Assembly (NCBI GenBank): GCA_949286705.1
Contig: CASEDF010000006.1
Location: forward strand, 1-64,000
Length of the DNA: 64,000 bases
Source of the DNA: an uncultured bacterium
Lineage (GTDB): Bacteria; Cyanobacteriota; Vampirovibrionia; Gastranaerophilales; Gastranaerophilaceae
Direction of reading: 5' to 3'
Shown: one piece after another, positions 25,596-34,914 of the stretch
Layout of the letters: every line of letters begins with the position of its first letter
How positions within the stretch are numbered: position 1 is the stretch's first letter
The notes under the pieces: model-generated
What the model saw: the letters and a program-made list of their open reading frames with translations, nothing else
The model's database searches: none
What the model was told of the DNA's origin: nothing
Translations under genes and position numbers: made by a program

Positions 25596-27404
25596 ATGAA
25601 AATTAGAATACTCGCGATTATACTTTCAATTTACTTAGTTTCATCAAATGTTTACGCATCTGATGAAATTTATAATCCGGTAAAATTTTCAAGAAATGAA
25701 GTTGTATTTTCAAATTCTTCGTTAGCCATAAATGTAATTGATCCGACACCTCAAAATAACGCTTCAGGAAGTATTTTCCCGGGCGGCAGAGGCTCAAATC
25801 AGCTTGTAATATACACACCCTCATTTGGTGACCGTACGAATACTAATGAATACGGTACGGAAGCAATTGTACAAAATAATATTGTAACAATGATAAGCGG
25901 AGCGAATTCTTTTATTCCGCCGGACGGGATTGTAATAAGCGGACACGGCAAAGCTAAAAACTGGATGAACAAAAATATTACAGTAGGCACTAAAGCATAT
26001 ATTGACAAAAAAACAAACACCTTGAATGTATATACAACATCAGAAAGCTACATGTTTGAAGCGGAAAATAAAATCAATGAAGCTAAAGAAATGATGGATT
26101 ATTATAAAGGTAAAGTATCAAATTACAACATAAAAAACCCTAACAAACACATAACAGAAGCGCAAGAGTGTCTAAAAAAAGCAAAAAAAGATATTGAAGA
26201 TCAGGATCACGTAAAAAAATATTCAAAACTCGCGATTGAAGAAGCAAACGATGCCATCATATCCGTCCTTCCATACATGCCGAATGAATTAAAAGGCGTC
26301 TGGATAAGACCTACAGAAACAACCCAATCCCAGATAGTTTCCACTCTTAACAAAATGAAAGATATCGGGATTGACAATGTATTTTTGGAAACTTTTTATC
26401 ACGGCAAGACAATTTTTCCGAGCAAAACAATGAAAGAATATGGTTTTATTGTTCAAAATGAACAATTTAACACATTTGATCCGCTAAAAATCTGGATACG
26501 AGAAGCACATAAACGGGATATGAAAATCCACATATGGTTCCAATCATTTTATGTAGGTAACATACCGCCCGCAAATAATGCCAAAAGTATATTAGCCGTA
26601 AATCCTGAATGGGGGAACAAAATCAAATCGGAATACCTTTCTAAAAACCCGACAAGTTCGAAATCAGAACACAACGGATACTTCCTTGATCCTGCGAATC
26701 CTGAAGTTCAAGACTTTTTAATTAAACTATTGACTGAAATAATAACCGTATACCACCCGGACGGAATAAATCTTGACTATATCAGATATCCGCAATCTAT
26801 TTCCAAATATGAAACCGGCAGCTGGGGTTTCACGGAATTCGCGAGAAAAGATTTTAAAGATATGTACAAAACCGATCCTGTTAAGCTGACATGTGAAGAT
26901 TCTTTATGGAAAGATTGGGAAAATTATCGCAGAGAACAAATAACCAAATTTGTAGCAAAAGTCGGAACTCTTGGAAGGAAAAATTGTGTTTATATCAGCA
27001 CCGTAATTTTCCCTGACGTTGAACACGCTCTAAATACTAAGCAACAAGATTGGAGAACCTGGTCAAAACGAGATTTTGTAGACGGGTTTACACCTTTGTT
27101 TTTAACCTATGACCCCAAAATGGTTTCTTCTATGATGAGCGATGTAATGAAAATAAAAGGCGGTAAAACAAATATTTATGCCGGTATTTTTGTAACATTT
27201 ATGGGCGGAACAAACGAAGATTTGATAAGACAAATCCATGAAACCAGAAAACTGAAAGCCGACGGCGTTATACTTTTTGATTATGCACATACAAAAGGAG
27301 AATATGCCGAAACACTTTCGGAAGGAGCTTTTAAACCGGTCAAACAACAAGTCAAACAACCGGAAAAGAAGAAGAAAAAATGGTTTTCATTCTTTAAGAA
27401 ATAA
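25596..27404 (+). CDS. Secreted glycoside-hydrolase-like family 10 (GHL10/DUF187) protein
   Basis: 602 aa. Signal peptide ~1-22, an N-terminal region of ~130 residues with a VVTMISGANSFIPPDG-like segment, a helical linker (~150-220) and a TIM-barrel GHL10 domain (~228-580). Domain marks: LKGVWIRPTETTQ, MKDIGIDNVFLETF, REAHKRDMKIHIWFQSF, GYFLDPANPEVQDFL and PDGINLDYIRYPQ with the catalytic-type Asp. The family acts on cell-wall or surface glycans; substrate unknown. The C-terminus is Lys-rich (KKKKKW). Confidence 0.85.
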   Translation: MKIRILAIILSIYLVSSNVYASDEIYNPVKFSRNEVVFSNSSLAINVIDPTPQNNASGSIFPGGRGSNQLVIYTPSFGDRTNTNEYGTEAIVQNNIVTMISGANSFIPPDGIVISGHGKAKNWMNKNITVGTKAYIDKKTNTLNVYTTSESYMFEAENKINEAKEMMDYYKGKVSNYNIKNPNKHITEAQECLKKAKKDIEDQDHVKKYSKLAIEEANDAIISVLPYMPNELKGVWIRPTETTQSQIVSTLNKMKDIGIDNVFLETFYHGKTIFPSKTMKEYGFIVQNEQFNTFDPLKIWIREAHKRDMKIHIWFQSFYVGNIPPANNAKSILAVNPEWGNKIKSEYLSKNPTSSKSEHNGYFLDPANPEVQDFLIKLLTEIITVYHPDGINLDYIRYPQSISKYETGSWGFTEFARKDFKDMYKTDPVKLTCEDSLWKDWENYRREQITKFVAKVGTLGRKNCVYISTVIFPDVEHALNTKQQDWRTWSKRDFVDGFTPLFLTYDPKMVSSMMSDVMKIKGGKTNIYAGIFVTFMGGTNEDLIRQIHETRKLKADGVILFDYAHTKGEYAETLSEGAFKPVKQQVKQPEKKKKKWFSFFKK

Positions 27405-27431
27405 TTTCCATGATATAATTCCTTTGTTGGA

Positions 27432-29825
27432 ATGATTAAAGAATATATTAATTCGACATTACAGAGTAAAAATGCTGTAATGTTTATAACGTCTATTATG
27501 TTTATGGCAGGGATACTGTCATATTTTAACGACTGTGAAATTTTCGTTTCTGCTGTTTTGACGATACTGGGCGTAATTCTGATTTTTCGAAGAAAATTGT
27601 CCGTCAAATATGTAATTTTTTGGATAATAATATTTTATCTCGGGTTTTTCAATTCTTATTTCAGAATCGACACACGCGATCAATTATATGATATTGCACC
27701 TGCAGATACAAAAATTACCGGACAAATAGTATCAATTCCGAATACAACAGAAGACAAAACAAGCTTTTTCTTTGATGTTTTTCAAGCCGGAAACTCAAAG
27801 ATTAAAGCCAAAAGTTATGTAACTTTATACAATGAAGAAAAAATAAACGCTGATTTTAATATAGGAGATAATCTTATTATTGATGCGAAAGTCAGGCGTC
27901 CTTTTAAAGCCGGTAATCCGTCACAATTTGACTACGGGAAATATCTTCAAAACTTCAACGCATTTACAACCGTATATGCCGATTACAAAGATTGCAGGAC
28001 AATTGATTCGCAATTATCTTTCAGATGGAATTTTTTAAGAAGATTAAACAAAGTCAGGGACGGAATATTAAAAAGCCATGCAAAGTACCTGCAGTCGCCA
28101 AATCTTGAAATATTAGGCGGTGTAGTTTTCGGCGATGACGCCGTTGCACCGCCGGATTACATAAAAACAAACTTTATTAATTCAGGATTGCTTCATATAC
28201 TTGCAGCATCAGGTATGAACGTTGCATTTATCTTCGGGTTCTGGTTTTTCATAATGCGATTTTTCCGCATACCTTACAAACTTAACGTAACAGGCGGAAT
28301 GATTATGGTAATTCTTTATACATTAATGACAGGTCTTGGCGCATCTGTTTTAAGAGCCGCGTTAATGCTTTTGTTTATCCAAATAGGTAAATTAATTGAC
28401 CGTGATGCGCATAGCGTATCTTTATTATCTTTTGTTGCATTTTTAATGCTTTTATATAATCCCGCATACATAAATAATGTAGGATTTCAGCTTTCATTTA
28501 TCGTAACCTTCGGACTTTTAACTACCGGAATGGTTATTTTTGAAAAATGTAAAGATATCAAATTGCCGGAATGGATTAAGGGCGGGATTTTAATTCCTGT
28601 TATTGCCCAATTTTGGGTAGCACCGTTACAGATGTTTTACTTTAACACTTTCAGCACATATTCAATTATAGCCAACATTGCTACAGTTCCGTTTTTAAGT
28701 GTAATAAGCTTTGGCGGATTTGTAAGCTCAATACTTGCCACAATAAAACCGATTGCAGACTTTGTATGTATGATATTTGACAGTGTTTTAAAATATGCAC
28801 TGGATATGATAGTAATTATTTCAAAATATTTTGCAGGACTGCCAAATTCTATATTACAGACGACCCATCCGAGCGTCCTTCAGATTTTAATTTTTTACGG
28901 AATAATCCTGATGATAACAATCCTTATTGAAAAAGGATTTGATAAAAAGCTTTTCAAAACTGTTGTAATAACTTCAATAATACTTCTTTTGACAACTATA
29001 AGCCTGCCTAACAGAAAACTTGAGATAATCACTTTTGATGTAGGCAACGCTGATGCATTTCTTATTAAAACACCTGAAAATAAATATTTTATTATAGATA
29101 CGGCAAAAATGAGCTACAAAAGTTCCTCATCAACTGCAAAACTTGTCATTGCCAAATACTTAAAAGACCGCGGAATAAAAAATATTGAAGGAATGATTTT
29201 GACACACTTCGACCTTGATCATGCAGGAGGCGCCGTTGATCTTATACACGAATTAAACATAAAAAATATTTATGTAAATTCCCTAAAACGCGACACTTAT
29301 ACCGTAATTAATATTTTTAAAGCCATTGATGAAGCAGGAATAAATACACATCTTGCACAAAACAATAAACTAATTTATGAAGAACGCGATATGGGAATAA
29401 AAACATTTATAGCAAACATTCCGAATGATGACAACGAAAATTCCATAATAACACTTTTAAGCTTTAAAGAATTTGATATGCTTTTTACGGGTGATGCCGG
29501 AATAATAGCTTTTGAAAAGATTAAAAAAGATTTACCCCGAAAGATTGAAATTTTAAAAGTCGGACACCACGGAGGTAAAAATGTGGTTAATAAAGAAATG
29601 ACAGATTATCTTGAATCAGAAGTTTCCATAATTTCAACCGGTCCGAACAACTTTGGTCATCCGAACAAAACGACTCTTGATATCTTACGTCATACAAAAA
29701 TTTACAGAACTGACCTTAATAACTCAATAAAAATTTCAACAAGCGGTTATCTTTATAATATCAACACATTTAACCGCACAACAAAAAAGTATCAAAGAAT
29801 TGAAGAATTAAAACCGATTAACTGA
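27432..29825 (+). CDS. comEC: ComEC/Rec2 DNA-uptake channel with metallo-beta-lactamase domain
   Basis: 797 aa, normal for three-part ComEC. Two N-terminal helices, an OB-like DUF4131 region (~60-200), the competence domain with ~8 helices (~225-510; LLHILAASGMNVAFIFGF, VLRAALMLLFIQIGKL) and a C-terminal beta-lactamase-like domain (~530-760) with LTHFDLDHAGGAVDL, LLFTGDAG and VGHHGGKN. It carries single-stranded DNA across the inner membrane in natural transformation. The ATG lies 12 nt after a TATAAT; the mRNA leader would be very short. Pilin-like genes at 2028-3374 could supply uptake parts, but no other com gene is here. Confidence 0.92.
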   Translation: MIKEYINSTLQSKNAVMFITSIMFMAGILSYFNDCEIFVSAVLTILGVILIFRRKLSVKYVIFWIIIFYLGFFNSYFRIDTRDQLYDIAPADTKITGQIVSIPNTTEDKTSFFFDVFQAGNSKIKAKSYVTLYNEEKINADFNIGDNLIIDAKVRRPFKAGNPSQFDYGKYLQNFNAFTTVYADYKDCRTIDSQLSFRWNFLRRLNKVRDGILKSHAKYLQSPNLEILGGVVFGDDAVAPPDYIKTNFINSGLLHILAASGMNVAFIFGFWFFIMRFFRIPYKLNVTGGMIMVILYTLMTGLGASVLRAALMLLFIQIGKLIDRDAHSVSLLSFVAFLMLLYNPAYINNVGFQLSFIVTFGLLTTGMVIFEKCKDIKLPEWIKGGILIPVIAQFWVAPLQMFYFNTFSTYSIIANIATVPFLSVISFGGFVSSILATIKPIADFVCMIFDSVLKYALDMIVIISKYFAGLPNSILQTTHPSVLQILIFYGIILMITILIEKGFDKKLFKTVVITSIILLLTTISLPNRKLEIITFDVGNADAFLIKTPENKYFIIDTAKMSYKSSSSTAKLVIAKYLKDRGIKNIEGMILTHFDLDHAGGAVDLIHELNIKNIYVNSLKRDTYTVINIFKAIDEAGINTHLAQNNKLIYEERDMGIKTFIANIPNDDNENSIITLLSFKEFDMLFTGDAGIIAFEKIKKDLPRKIEILKVGHHGGKNVVNKEMTDYLESEVSIISTGPNNFGHPNKTTLDILRHTKIYRTDLNNSIKISTSGYLYNINTFNRTTKKYQRIEELKPIN

Positions 29826-30855
29826 TTTCTTCTGGAACTTCCGGAATATTTTTAGAACCTTTAACACCGAGTTCTTCAATTCTGTTCAACTGATTAATTA
29901 TGTTATCTTTGCCGGTAAGTTTGGTAATTACGGAATTGTAAGCATTCTTCATCTTTCCTAAATCCGCCAGCAAATCAGAAAATTTATCAATCATACGTGA
30001 ACAAATTCTTGAAATTTCAAGCGCATTTTTATTTTGTCTGTCAACAATATGGAATGAATTAATAATTTTCAAAGCTGCAAGCAGTGTGGACGGTGAAACA
30101 GGCATAACCTTATTTTTCCACGCGAAATCCCAAAGTGCGCAATTTTCGCAAAACATCATTGCATAACAACTTTCAATCGGAATGAACATTAAAACATAAT
30201 CCGGAGATTTTTCATCAGTCGAATAATCACGTTTTGCAAGCCCCGTTATATGAGCTTTTGTAGATTCAATAAACTGTTTGAGATAGACATCTTTTTCATA
30301 TTCATTATCGGAATTCACATAACCTTCAAAAGAAGCAAATGAAGTTTTTGAATCAATATAAATACATCTCTCATCAGGGAGAAAAACCGTTGCATCCGGC
30401 CTGCCCTCAGAGGAGCCTGCCTGAATTTTGTACTCTTCATCTTTTCTCAAACCTGACGCTTCCAGAACTCTTTCAAGAACTATCTCACCCCATTTTCCGG
30501 AAGTACGGTTGTCTGATTTCATAACATTAACAAGGGCATTAGCATCCATTGAAATTCTTTTACCGGTTTCTAAAAAATTTTTAATATTCAAATCAAAAAC
30601 AGTAAAATTTTCTTTTTCCTGCTTAAAATTATCCTCTGTTCGTTTTTCAAAATCTTCAATTCTCTCTTTAAAAAGTTTAAAAAATTCATCCAAACGTTCA
30701 CGATTTTGAGATGAAAGCTCATTAGAATTTTCCTTAAAAATTCTGTTTGCAAGATTTTCAAAATCTGCTCTGTTATTTTTTTGTGCCAGATAAAACGGTA
30801 CAAACACGCACACGGCACCGAATAAAAATCCCCCGATAAATATCAATATTTCCAT
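29818..30855 (-). CDS. rmuC: DNA recombination protein RmuC
   Basis: 345 aa from the ATG at 30855, which has an AAGGAG Shine-Dalgarno; a longer in-frame extension to 30951 lacks signals and crosses the sRNA terminator. An N-terminal transmembrane helix (~1-20, MEILIFIGGFLFGAVCVF), coiled coil (~30-95) and the RmuC nuclease-like core: RTSGKWGEIVLERVLEASGL (~114-133), PDATVFLPDERCIYIDSKTSF (~150-170) and PDYVLMFIPIESCYAM. It limits inversions and repeat instability. Convergent with comEC: the 3' ends overlap by 8 nt. Confidence 0.92.
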   Translation of the reverse strand: MEILIFIGGFLFGAVCVFVPFYLAQKNNRADFENLANRIFKENSNELSSQNRERLDEFFKLFKERIEDFEKRTEDNFKQEKENFTVFDLNIKNFLETGKRISMDANALVNVMKSDNRTSGKWGEIVLERVLEASGLRKDEEYKIQAGSSEGRPDATVFLPDERCIYIDSKTSFASFEGYVNSDNEYEKDVYLKQFIESTKAHITGLAKRDYSTDEKSPDYVLMFIPIESCYAMMFCENCALWDFAWKNKVMPVSPSTLLAALKIINSFHIVDRQNKNALEISRICSRMIDKFSDLLADLGKMKNAYNSVITKLTGKDNIINQLNRIEELGVKGSKNIPEVPEEIS

Positions 30856-30924
30856 CGCATTCTCCTTGTCAAAAATTATACCACAATTGTTGTACATCAA
30901 AAAATGTAACGAAAAATAATTTAC

Positions 30925-31060
30925 AAAAAAATCAACCATGCCGCCAATCATGGTCTAGAGCATGGTTGAGGCATTTTATCAATCCAAAGGTTTACGCCAA
31001 ATTCTCAAACCGCCATGACTACAATATCAATCGGGGCATGGATGAATAACCCCCTCTAAA
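30925..31060 (-). ncRNA. Candidate small RNA between rmuC and the response regulator
   Basis: A complete leftward transcription unit with no reading frame. The promoter is TTGTAA (31095-31090), 17 nt, TATACT (31072-31067), start about 31060. It ends in a terminator formed by TCAACCATGC (30969-30960) pairing perfectly with GCATGGTTGA (30941-30932), followed by seven T (30931-30925). Predicted length ~136 nt. The inside has CCATG/CATGG and TTGAG/CTCAA pairs. It matches no RNA family that I recognise (not SRP, tmRNA or RNase P). Overlaps the rmuC leader direction, so it could instead be a long rmuC 5' attenuator. Confidence 0.45.
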
Positions 31061-31066
31061 AATAGT

Positions 31067-31095
31067 AGTATATAAAGTGTAGTTGAAGGTTACAA
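31067..31095 (-). promoter_or_regulatory. Promoter of the candidate sRNA
   Basis: TTGTAA-17-TATACT on the - strand. It overlaps the region where the rightward response-regulator promoter must lie, so the two transcripts may compete. Confidence 0.5.
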
Positions 31096-31114
31096 AAAAT
31101 AAAGGGGAGATAAA

Positions 31115-31807
31115 ATGAGAGAGTTTAGAGGTAAATTAAGAGTAATATTAATTGATGACAACGCTGATCATTTAAGAGGCGTAAAAGAATTAATCACTCT
31201 TGAAAGCAGTTATGACGTAGTAGGTGCGACAACAAGCGCAAACATCGGTATAAGCCTCATCAAAAAATATCATCCGGATATCGTACTGATGGATATCAAT
31301 ATGCCGGAAAAAGACGGTTTGCAAGCAATACAAGAAATTGAAAGATTAGGACTCGGAACAAGAGTTATAGCACTCAGCGGTTATGATGATTCAGATTTAA
31401 TATTCCGTGCGATGAAACTTGGCGCAAAAGGTTATATTTTAAAAACAATGGCGTCAGCACAATTAATCTACGCAATAGATGAAGTAGCTGCCGGTAAAAT
31501 TTATCTTCCTGCTGCACTTTCTTCAAGATTCTTTGAATATTTCCAGAACACTTTCAGAGAAGAAGCAGTAAGTACGGAAAATCTTCTTACATCTTTGACA
31601 GCGAGAGAAGAAGAAGTACTTGATCTTTTAACACAGGGTAATAACTACAAGGGTATTGCAGGGAAATTATTTATTTCTGAAACTACAGTTAAGACACACG
31701 TTAACAATATATTCCAAAAACTTCAGGTAAATGACAGAACACAAGCTGTTTTATACGCTTTAAATAACGGTTTTGCAAACAGAAGACGTGCCAAATTAGC
31801 CGTATAA
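31115..31807 (+). CDS. NarL/FixJ-family response regulator
   Basis: 230 aa. Receiver domain ~8-125 with acidic pocket LIDDN (Asp14-15), phospho-acceptor Asp60 in VLMDINMPEKDG, switch Ser in VIALSGYD and Lys in GYILKTM. LuxR-type helix-turn-helix at ~160-220 (LTAREEEVLDLLTQGNNYKGIAGKLFISETTVKTHVNNIFQKL). Preceded by AAAGGGGAG. The next gene is a matching short kinase, with a 14-bp hairpin in the 75-nt gap between them. Target genes are unknown. Confidence 0.93.
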   Translation: MREFRGKLRVILIDDNADHLRGVKELITLESSYDVVGATTSANIGISLIKKYHPDIVLMDINMPEKDGLQAIQEIERLGLGTRVIALSGYDDSDLIFRAMKLGAKGYILKTMASAQLIYAIDEVAAGKIYLPAALSSRFFEYFQNTFREEAVSTENLLTSLTAREEEVLDLLTQGNNYKGIAGKLFISETTVKTHVNNIFQKLQVNDRTQAVLYALNNGFANRRRAKLAV

Positions 31808-31830
31808 AACAACAAAAAAAGTAAAGAGGT

Positions 31831-31867
31831 TTATAAGGTTCAGCTTGTGTATGGCTGGACCTTATAA
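31831..31867 (+). other. Strong intergenic hairpin between response regulator and kinase
   Basis: TTATAAGGTTCAGC pairs with GCTGGACCTTATAA (14 bp, one G-U), 9-nt loop, not followed by a T-run. It is thus more likely a processing or mRNA stability element than a terminator. Confidence 0.55.
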
Positions 31868-31882
31868 TTAAGAAAGGTCAAA

Positions 31883-32545
31883 ATGAACGATACTGAAATA
31901 CTTAGGCTTCAAACAAGATGCGTTTCACATGAAATAAGAAATCATATTTCAATATGCGAAATGTACACTGAAATTTTACGAAAGAACCTCGAACGTGACG
32001 GATATCAAAATCCTGCTGCAGAAAATGCACTTGAATGCATAAAAAAATCACTAAAAATTATTGGCAACTCTCTTCTGGATCTCAAAGCTATAAACAATAT
32101 AGCGCCGCAAAACTGTAATTTTAAATTTTTAGCTGAAGAAGCCGTAAATCTGGCACAAGCCTATATTCTCGGCAAAAATATCACAATAAATTGCTTTATT
32201 AAAAATACAGGAACAATTTTTGTTGACGAAAATAAATTTCTCGCCTGCCTCGTAAACATTATCAAAAACGGCATTGAAGCTATAGATATCAAAGGTGAAA
32301 TAAACGTAACAGGAGAAGTCAAAAATAACGTTGCCCATTTAAAAATTTCAAATAACGGAAAAATGATACCCCGAGAAAAACAAAAAGAAATATTTAAACA
32401 AGGATTTACGACAAAAACAACCGGCAGCGGGCTGGGCTTGCATATCTGCAAATCCAATCTGCTTGCACAAAATGCGGAATTAAAACTGAACAAATCTACA
32501 AAATCCGTTACAGAATTTGAAATAACCGTACCTGTAATTGTTTGA
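31883..32545 (+). CDS. Soluble sensor histidine kinase
   Basis: 220 aa, short. No transmembrane or sensor domain. The H-box is RCVSHEIRNHISI with phospho-His ~14, followed by a dimerisation helix pair. The HATPase domain (~100-218) has N-box LVNIIKNGIEAI, G1 ISNNGKMI and G2 TTGSGLGLHICKS. With so small an N-terminus it must receive its signal through a partner protein. Cognate of the regulator just upstream. Shine-Dalgarno AGAAAGG. Confidence 0.9.
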   Translation: MNDTEILRLQTRCVSHEIRNHISICEMYTEILRKNLERDGYQNPAAENALECIKKSLKIIGNSLLDLKAINNIAPQNCNFKFLAEEAVNLAQAYILGKNITINCFIKNTGTIFVDENKFLACLVNIIKNGIEAIDIKGEINVTGEVKNNVAHLKISNNGKMIPREKQKEIFKQGFTTKTTGSGLGLHICKSNLLAQNAELKLNKSTKSVTEFEITVPVIV

Positions 32546-32601
32546 AATATATTTTTTTTATAATAAAATAAATTCAGGTTGAATCTCTAAAAGGAGAAAA
32601 T

Positions 32602-32841
32602 ATGGATAATATTTCTTTGTTTGAAGACGGAATGATAATCATGCTGATAGGTATGGGATTTGTATTTTTATTTCTGGTAATAATGGTTTACGCTATGAAT
32701 ATTATGGCATTTATTATCAAAAAAATAAATACCATTTTCCCTGAAGAAATTCCTAATGAAAACAAATATTCAAAGAAAAATAAAATTTCTGCCGATAGCG
32801 AAGTCGCACTTGCAATAGCGCTAGCTTACTCTCGCAGATAA
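32602..32841 (+). CDS. OadG-like sodium-pump decarboxylase gamma subunit family protein
   Basis: 79 aa. One transmembrane helix (~9-38, DGMIIMLIGMGFVFLFLVIMVYAM) in the typical OadG position, then a charged tail and a C-terminal ALAIALAYSRR helix. The family's usual partners (biotin-dependent carboxyltransferase alpha and the beta membrane subunit) are absent here, so it may act with a distant complex or have another small-membrane-protein role. Shine-Dalgarno AAAGGAG; 18 nt before the GH13 gene, probably one mRNA. Confidence 0.75.
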   Translation: MDNISLFEDGMIIMLIGMGFVFLFLVIMVYAMNIMAFIIKKINTIFPEEIPNENKYSKKNKISADSEVALAIALAYSRR

Positions 32842-32859
32842 ATATTATAAGGTTATATT

Positions 32860-34914
32860 ATGGGAAAAGTATCTTTGAGCAAATTAACAGCACTAATATT
32901 AACGCTGATATTTTCATTAAACTATGCCTGTTTATTTAACATAGCATATGCAAAAGATGAATTAACCGCCCTTATAACCCAGCAAAATAAAATTACAGAA
33001 CCGGTTATTCCTGCAAAAATAGAAAAAGAAATCAAAACATCTTTAGCCAAAATTTACGGTCAGCAAAATGTTGATATAATATATGCAAACATTGAACGCA
33101 TTGCCTTAAAGACAAAACTTACGCGTTCACAAAGCTTGAAAGATGAAGATTTAAAAAGAGCTGACGACTGGTATAAAGATGAAGTAATTTATATGTTTTA
33201 CGCAGATCAATTCGGCGTAAAAAATGCATTCACACCTAATACATTCAAAGACGATATCAAAATGCTTGATTATCTAAAAGAATTGGGAGTAACGACAATT
33301 TATATCCTGCCGTTTGCAGATTCTCCGATGAAAGACGCAGGTTTTGACGTCAGGGATCCGCGGGATGTAAGAGCAGATCTCGGCGGAATGAAAGAATTCA
33401 AAGAATTTTTGACAGCAGCAAGGGAAAAAGGATTTAAAATCAAAGCGGATTTAGTTTTGAACCATTTTTCAGATGAACATATATGGTTTAAACAAGCACA
33501 AAAAGGAGACCTTGAAAAATTAAATTATTTTGTAGTCAGAAAACAAATGCCTGAATACAAAAGTTATAAAGATGAAAAACTCGGACAGGTTGTGGAATAT
33601 AAAGAACCAAGCGGTAAAATTTCAAAAAGACGCCTGATATTTCCGGAAATTACAGATAACCATTATCGTAAAGTAACCATAAATAATAAAGACTATTATT
33701 TATATCATACATTTTATCCGTTCCAGCTTGATATAAACTGGCAAAATCCGCAGGTACTATACTACAATCTTGAAACCATCAGTTTCTGGGCAAATTTAGG
33801 CATCGATATTTTCAGAATGGATGCAATTCCGTATCTTATAAAAGAAGACGGGACTGATGCGGAAAATCTTACAAACACCCACCGTATAATAAAAATATTA
33901 AGTTTATACCTCCAAGCTGTTGCCCCGCGCTCTGTAATTCAAGCGGAGGCATGCCAGCATCCGAATAAAATTCTTCCCTACTTTGGAACGGAACAAAAAA
34001 TCAAACACTCAATAAACGGTCAAGAACGCGAAATAATCAGAACTGATGAAGTTCAAATAGCCTATCATTTCCCGTATATGCCTGCGATTTGGGCATCACT
34101 CATAGCAGAAGACAACAGTTATTTTTGGAAAGCATATAAACAAACCCCTCAAATCCCGAATTCCGCAGCATGGGGAATTTTCCTGAGAGTTCACGATGAA
34201 TTAACGTTGGAAATGGTAAATGAAAAAACACGTGAACTTTTATTTGAAGGTCTTGCACCAAAAGGTGCAGGTTTCAGAAAAGGTTTTGGTGTCAGCGGCA
34301 GAATGGCAAGCTTTTTAGACTATGATCCGGAACGAATAGGGATGGCATTTTCAATTTTATTGTCATTACCCGGTGTCCCGATAATTTATTACGGTGATGA
34401 AATCGGCGCGCAAAATAATTACGCAAACGCAAGACGCAGTGCAAGAATACGCGAATACAAACAAAAACACAGCAAAAACAAAGTTAAAATGCTAAGCTAC
34501 TTTGACAGCCGTGACATAAACCGCGGACCAATTACTGAAGAAACATTTAAAAAAGCCGTTGAAGAAAAAGGATCCTACAACAATATAGTCTATGAACGCG
34601 TCAAAAAACTTATACGATTAAGAAAATACTATCCTGTAATGACCCGCGGTACATTTGTTGAAATTAAACCTGAGTCACCGGAAGTTTTTGCCTACGTAAG
34701 AGCTCTGAATGATACCCGAGTTGTAGTAATAAACAACCTGACAAATGATAGAATAAAAGCAACAATAAACCTCACTGACGATGATTTTGGTAAAAAAGCA
34801 AAAGAAGTATACTTTTATGATCTTTTGACTGATAAAATGACAAAAGCGCAGGTTAAAAATAAACAATTAACAGTACGTTTAAAACCTTATGATGCGATGT
34901 GGCTAAAAATGTAA
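32860..34914 (+). CDS. Exported GH13 enzyme resembling trehalose synthase / maltose glucosyltransferase
   Basis: 684 aa. Signal peptide ~1-30 (ends NIAYA). An extra helical region ~35-100 precedes the GH13 (beta/alpha)8 barrel (~105-560): region I ADLVLNHFS, nucleophile region FRMDAIPYL (Asp), acid QAEACQHP (Glu), and RVHDELTLEM (Asp), then GVPIIYYGDEIG. The HDELTLEM motif is characteristic of trehalose synthase or amylosucrase-like members. A small C-terminal beta domain (~600-684) ends it. These enzymes are normally cytosolic; the signal peptide here is odd. Substrate not settled. Confidence 0.88.
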   Translation: MGKVSLSKLTALILTLIFSLNYACLFNIAYAKDELTALITQQNKITEPVIPAKIEKEIKTSLAKIYGQQNVDIIYANIERIALKTKLTRSQSLKDEDLKRADDWYKDEVIYMFYADQFGVKNAFTPNTFKDDIKMLDYLKELGVTTIYILPFADSPMKDAGFDVRDPRDVRADLGGMKEFKEFLTAAREKGFKIKADLVLNHFSDEHIWFKQAQKGDLEKLNYFVVRKQMPEYKSYKDEKLGQVVEYKEPSGKISKRRLIFPEITDNHYRKVTINNKDYYLYHTFYPFQLDINWQNPQVLYYNLETISFWANLGIDIFRMDAIPYLIKEDGTDAENLTNTHRIIKILSLYLQAVAPRSVIQAEACQHPNKILPYFGTEQKIKHSINGQEREIIRTDEVQIAYHFPYMPAIWASLIAEDNSYFWKAYKQTPQIPNSAAWGIFLRVHDELTLEMVNEKTRELLFEGLAPKGAGFRKGFGVSGRMASFLDYDPERIGMAFSILLSLPGVPIIYYGDEIGAQNNYANARRSARIREYKQKHSKNKVKMLSYFDSRDINRGPITEETFKKAVEEKGSYNNIVYERVKKLIRLRKYYPVMTRGTFVEIKPESPEVFAYVRALNDTRVVVINNLTNDRIKATINLTDDDFGKKAKEVYFYDLLTDKMTKAQVKNKQLTVRLKPYDAMWLKM

